Source: Sabulitectum sp964386635 (lineage in GTDB: Bacteria; Fermentibacterota; Fermentibacteria; Fermentibacterales; JCC-6). Taken from it: 10,270 nt of DNA. Numbering within the stretch: position 1 is the stretch's first letter; each line of letters starts with the position of its first letter. The stretch spans positions 1 through 10,270 of the forward strand of contig CAYLRO010000069.1 in NCBI GenBank assembly GCA_964386635.1, written 5' to 3'. Below the pieces are notes generated by a model. It did no database searches, had not been told where the DNA came from, and saw only the letters and a list, made by a program, of their open reading frames with translations. This document shows, one piece after another, positions 7,493 to 10,270 of the stretch. The position numbers and the translations under genes are program-made.

Positions 7493-7600
7493 ATGCAGGA
7501 GGTCTACGGTACAATATTTAAGGAGTACGACTACCATATTCAGAGGGATGAGAAAGGTTTCGCGATTACTCTGTTTTCAGTCAGAGAAGTGATAACATGA
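7493..7600 (+). other. Doubtful 35-codon ORF or gene remnant in the 7402-7657 gap
   Basis: ATG at 7493 to TGA at 7598-7600 encodes a short charged peptide beginning MQEVYGTIFKEYDYHIQRDE and ending FSVREVIT. Its composition looks protein-like, and the frame is open upstream to 7469, but no ribosome binding site precedes the ATG. It could be the remnant of a larger gene, a small protein, or chance. I recognise no family. Nothing else is visible in the remaining gap apart from an A/T-rich stretch just after the radical SAM stop. Confidence 0.2.
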
Positions 7601-7657
7601 TCCGTCGTGAATTCTGAAGAAGAAAAGCAAAAGTCAGCAAAAATTTAGTCGTATTCA

Positions 7658-9925
7658 TCAGAACATCCAGAAATCAATCTCTTTAATCTTCGCCCGGCTT
7701 CGCAGTTCATCAATTCCTATGGTAGTATGCGACAACCAGCATGTATCTATATCTGAATAAGCCAGTTCTCTGATTGCCGGCCAGAGGAGCGAGCCATTCT
7801 CAGTTATCTCTGCGGGAACGAAATTGTCATTGTACATGCCGTAACCAGATTCCACTTCCAGCGAATGTATCGCCGTCTGCATTATCACTTCCCGATTCTG
7901 GAGATAGGCTTCCCTCAGCAGTTCGGCATATGCGTATTTCCTTTCCCCTGAAACTGAAACCTCCACAACACAGTGTAAAGTGGTTTCACCATCTTCTTCA
8001 AAACGTACTGATTCGTAACCCCAGGGCTCATCGGGTCCGGCTACAGTGGAGATTTCAAAGAGGAAAACTGCGTTATCACTGCTCTCTATCACATCGAAAA
8101 GTCCGACACGGAGGTAGCCGTTGCTGTCCCTGCTCATGGGTTCTGTACTGAAGTTGCTGCAGACCTCAACATCAGATGAAGATCTGAATGTAAGATGCAT
8201 CTGCCCTGCAAAGGGGTGCTCCTGCAGGTATTGGGTGGTGATTTCCGCAGTGTCAGCAGAAGTACCCCACCTTTCTGCATCAAGGTCATGTGAAAGAAAA
8301 TATCTTTCCCGGTCTCCCTGCCGGGGTCCGGCTTTGCTGTACATGAAGAACGGCCTCTCGTTCAGTCTTCCATTGGCGAGATAAGGATCAAGACGGTTTT
8401 CGAATATTGCCTGTCTCCATTCAGATGATTTATCTCGGATTAGAGCAATGATCCCGTAGAAATCTTCCATTTCGCCCTCGGTGAAAACCTTACCCTGAAT
8501 GAGGGGTTCATTAACCACTCTCCACAGCAGAGCCACAAGTGATAGCGAAGGATATTCAGTTTCTGAAGCTCTCTGAACAAGTTCACAGCGCTCAGCTGAT
8601 TCATCGGGGATAGAGTTCTTTCTGAACAGTTCAAGTAAATCCCAGGCGGCGTCATCGGTATCGTATTCGTCAAATGACGAGTAGAGTTCTCCCGGCTGAT
8701 TTCCCGCGAGTAATTCTGAATATGTGTCCAGGATTATTCCATCGGTATTCTGAAATACTCCTGAAACCTGATCATTTCTTGATTGACCGTATGAAGTGTC
8801 GGGATGTAGGATTTCCTCTCCCTGACTCGTCCCTGTAGCAAGAGCTCCCAGGCAGACAGTGAGTCCGGCAGCAGTTTTCATAAAACCCGGGGTTTGCCAG
8901 ATTTCCCTGAAGCACTCCCTTCCATTCTTTCTCTGTAGCCAACAGCCTGATCCGCAGGCTGGATAGTAAATGCACTTACTGCACTTTCCTTCAGCCGCAT
9001 GCTCCCGAAGCTCTCTGAAACCTGTTTCCCATATATCCCTGAGAGGTTTCAGATTGATGTTACCCGCGCTGAATGACCGGTCCAGTGTCGTGCACGGTAC
9101 CACCTCTCCATCGGGTAATACAACACATTGAGACTTTCCCGCTCCGCATGAAAGAGGGAAAGCCCTTACAAGAGGTTCATAGCTACCCAGGTAGCCAATT
9201 TCATCAGCCATTTCAACATTGAAGTAGTTCCTTTTTCTGGCTACGAATCCAATGAGTTTTCTCAGCTGTCGTTTTGAAAGAAAAAGATCGGTGCGAGATG
9301 CGGCTCGGCCTTCGGGAACAAGCAGGTGAATTCCCCACTGATCGACACCGCTGGAAGCCACAAGATGAAAGGTTTCCTCAAGATATGGGTAATTGAGACT
9401 GGTTACGGTTGTTCCAGCGCAGACTCTGACTCCCGGAAGGGTTCGAAAATAACAGATGGCCTCCATTGCCTCTTCCCAGGCTCCATTCTTACCCCTGAAA
9501 GAATCATGAATTTGCCTGGGGCCGTCCAGACTGACTGCCACAAAACCGGGACTGTTTTCAGCAAGTGCCTTCCTCTGATTAGCTGATGGCATTGCAGCTG
9601 TATTCAGAGTCCAGTTCTGCCCCATGTGACCCAGGTAATCAGTTATCGCGGGCAGATCATCTCTGGTTAGCGGCTCTCCTCCTGTTACCAGGAACTCCGG
9701 CACACGCATTTCAGCTATTTCATCGATGAGTCTTCTCACTGTCGGCAGGGGCATATCGGGAAAACCGCTATCCTGGCTGACGGCAAGGCAGTGGCTACAG
9801 CTGAGATCGCATCTCAATGTGGCCATCCACTGAACAAGAGTTGGTACTTTCTGATAGCCATTCCGTAGAAAATGCTCATTTTTACCGTATGCTCTTTCGG
9901 TGCCTGTATTGCTCAATGAGCCCAT
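7658..9925 (-). CDS. Radical SAM/SPASM protein fused to a hydrophobic segment and an unknown C-terminal domain
   Basis: A 755-residue protein. Its ATG follows GGGAGGGG at a spacing of about 6 bases. Residues 30-230 are a radical SAM core. C39, C43 and C46 (CDLSCSHC, CX3CX2C) bind the 4Fe-4S cluster that cleaves S-adenosylmethionine, and TGGEPL (81-86) is the SAM-contact motif. Residues 260-338 fit the SPASM auxiliary-cluster consensus exactly: C260-X12-G-X4-C278, then C315-X2-C318-X5-C324-X3-C328, and C338. SPASM enzymes commonly modify ribosomal peptides or proteins. Directly after it, residues 348-366 (from FMKTAAGLTVCLGALA) form a membrane-helix or signal-like segment with basic residues before and acidic after, predicting N-in/C-out. 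The remaining ~385 residues are acidic, low in cysteine and match no family I know. No start signal supports a separate second gene. Substrate and pathway are unknown, and no precursor peptide gene is evident nearby. Confidence 0.85.
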   Translation of the reverse strand: MGSLSNTGTERAYGKNEHFLRNGYQKVPTLVQWMATLRCDLSCSHCLAVSQDSGFPDMPLPTVRRLIDEIAEMRVPEFLVTGGEPLTRDDLPAITDYLGHMGQNWTLNTAAMPSANQRKALAENSPGFVAVSLDGPRQIHDSFRGKNGAWEEAMEAICYFRTLPGVRVCAGTTVTSLNYPYLEETFHLVASSGVDQWGIHLLVPEGRAASRTDLFLSKRQLRKLIGFVARKRNYFNVEMADEIGYLGSYEPLVRAFPLSCGAGKSQCVVLPDGEVVPCTTLDRSFSAGNINLKPLRDIWETGFRELREHAAEGKCSKCIYYPACGSGCWLQRKNGRECFREIWQTPGFMKTAAGLTVCLGALATGTSQGEEILHPDTSYGQSRNDQVSGVFQNTDGIILDTYSELLAGNQPGELYSSFDEYDTDDAAWDLLELFRKNSIPDESAERCELVQRASETEYPSLSLVALLWRVVNEPLIQGKVFTEGEMEDFYGIIALIRDKSSEWRQAIFENRLDPYLANGRLNERPFFMYSKAGPRQGDRERYFLSHDLDAERWGTSADTAEITTQYLQEHPFAGQMHLTFRSSSDVEVCSNFSTEPMSRDSNGYLRVGLFDVIESSDNAVFLFEISTVAGPDEPWGYESVRFEEDGETTLHCVVEVSVSGERKYAYAELLREAYLQNREVIMQTAIHSLEVESGYGMYNDNFVPAEITENGSLLWPAIRELAYSDIDTCWLSHTTIGIDELRSRAKIKEIDFWMF

Positions 9926-10217
9926 TTTCTTCCCCTCCCGCGCTTGTACTTATTCAATTAGGGTTTCGGAACACAATTCCAGCTTCCTTCTGAACTCTGT
10001 TATAGCATCGGTACGAGATAATAACCACCCTTAACTCATTACAACATCTCAATTCAACTCAACAACTGACTCTTCAAATCTAAATTTAAATCAAAGTTAA
10101 ACTACTTTTCTCGTGTAAAATTTGGAATGCAGTGGAAAGATATAGAGTCCTAATTCGAAAGTCTGTTTACAAAGACCTCAACACCCGCCTCATTACAGAC
10201 GAGCATGTTAACCGATT
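9926..10217. other. Non-coding AT-rich upstream region of the radical SAM gene
   Basis: About 290 bases with no convincing ORF, RNA gene or strong promoter on either strand. It presumably contains the minus-strand promoter of the radical SAM gene. TATAAC at about 10000-10005 (minus) is a weak -10 candidate without a clear -35. Confidence 0.4.
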
Positions 10218-10246
10218 GGTAGCGGAGAGCGTGCTTCGTTTGAACC
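10218..10246 (+). repeat. Dispersed intergenic repeat, copy 4 (module B only)
   Basis: It differs from module B of copy 3 at a single base: loop AGCGTG instead of AGCATG. GTAG (10219-10222) and the CGGAG/CTTCG stem are kept. The GC-rich first hairpin is absent upstream. Weaker similarity to copy 3 continues beyond TTGAACC (TCGACTGGATGCAG against TCGATGGATCAG), so the true repeat unit may extend towards the window edge. Confidence 0.8.
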
Positions 10247-10270
10247 TTTTCGTCGACTGGATGCAGAGCC

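Noticed and set aside
8845..8860. LTVC at residues 355-358 of the radical SAM protein as a lipobox
   Set aside because: Val before the Cys is atypical, and the segment is internal to a continuous protein.
1716..10246. The repeats as a CRISPR array
   Set aside because: Copies are 1.4 to 4 kb apart with genes between them, differ in length, and no cas gene is present.
10150..10270. Minus-strand frame open from the window edge to a TAG at 10150-10152
   Set aside because: Only 39 codons, crossing repeat copy 4. Too short and too dependent on the repeat to call a gene.

Overview
The window reads as chromosomal DNA of a Gram-negative (diderm) bacterium of moderate GC, probably in or near the FCB superphylum or one of its uncultured candidate phyla. 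The hints are an outer-membrane porin fragment, a secreted C11 peptidase with a FlgD-like/type-A C-terminal module ending in a short basic tail, and a large secreted S41 peptidase of a style common in that group. No marker gene fixes the taxonomy, so this placement is an inference.

Layout from left to right. (1) Positions 1-834 (+) hold the C-terminal 277 residues of a beta-barrel porin resembling the OprO/OprP (Porin_O_P) type. It is followed at 947-1639 (+) by a DUF4956 membrane protein, probably in the same transcript. (2) A convergent gap with repeat copy 1 separates these from an ECF-type sigma factor on the minus strand (1817-3034) that carries a C-terminal extension of about 225 residues. 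(3) A divergent gap with repeat copy 2 and a plausible promoter leads to a secreted clostripain-like (C11) cysteine peptidase (3404-4966, +). (4) It converges, over a probable bidirectional terminator, on a secreted S41 serine peptidase (5077-7281, -). (5) A 376-bp gap holds the S41 promoter, repeat copy 3 and a doubtful 35-codon ORF. (6) A radical SAM/SPASM protein (7658-9925, -) is joined in frame to a hydrophobic segment and a C-terminal domain of about 385 residues with no family I recognise. (7) The right end is AT-rich non-coding DNA with partial repeat copy 4.

The genes do not form one operon; strands alternate. The porin/DUF4956 pair may belong to a polyphosphate- or phosphate-related locus cut by the left edge. 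The two peptidases look like independent secreted hydrolases. The sigma factor probably controls genes elsewhere or itself.

The two most unusual signals are the radical SAM/SPASM protein fused through a membrane-type helix to a large unknown domain, and a dispersed intergenic repeat family. The repeat copies all read in the same direction and contain two hairpins, the second preceded by GTAG in three of four copies, which recalls REP elements. No complete new multi-gene system is visible.
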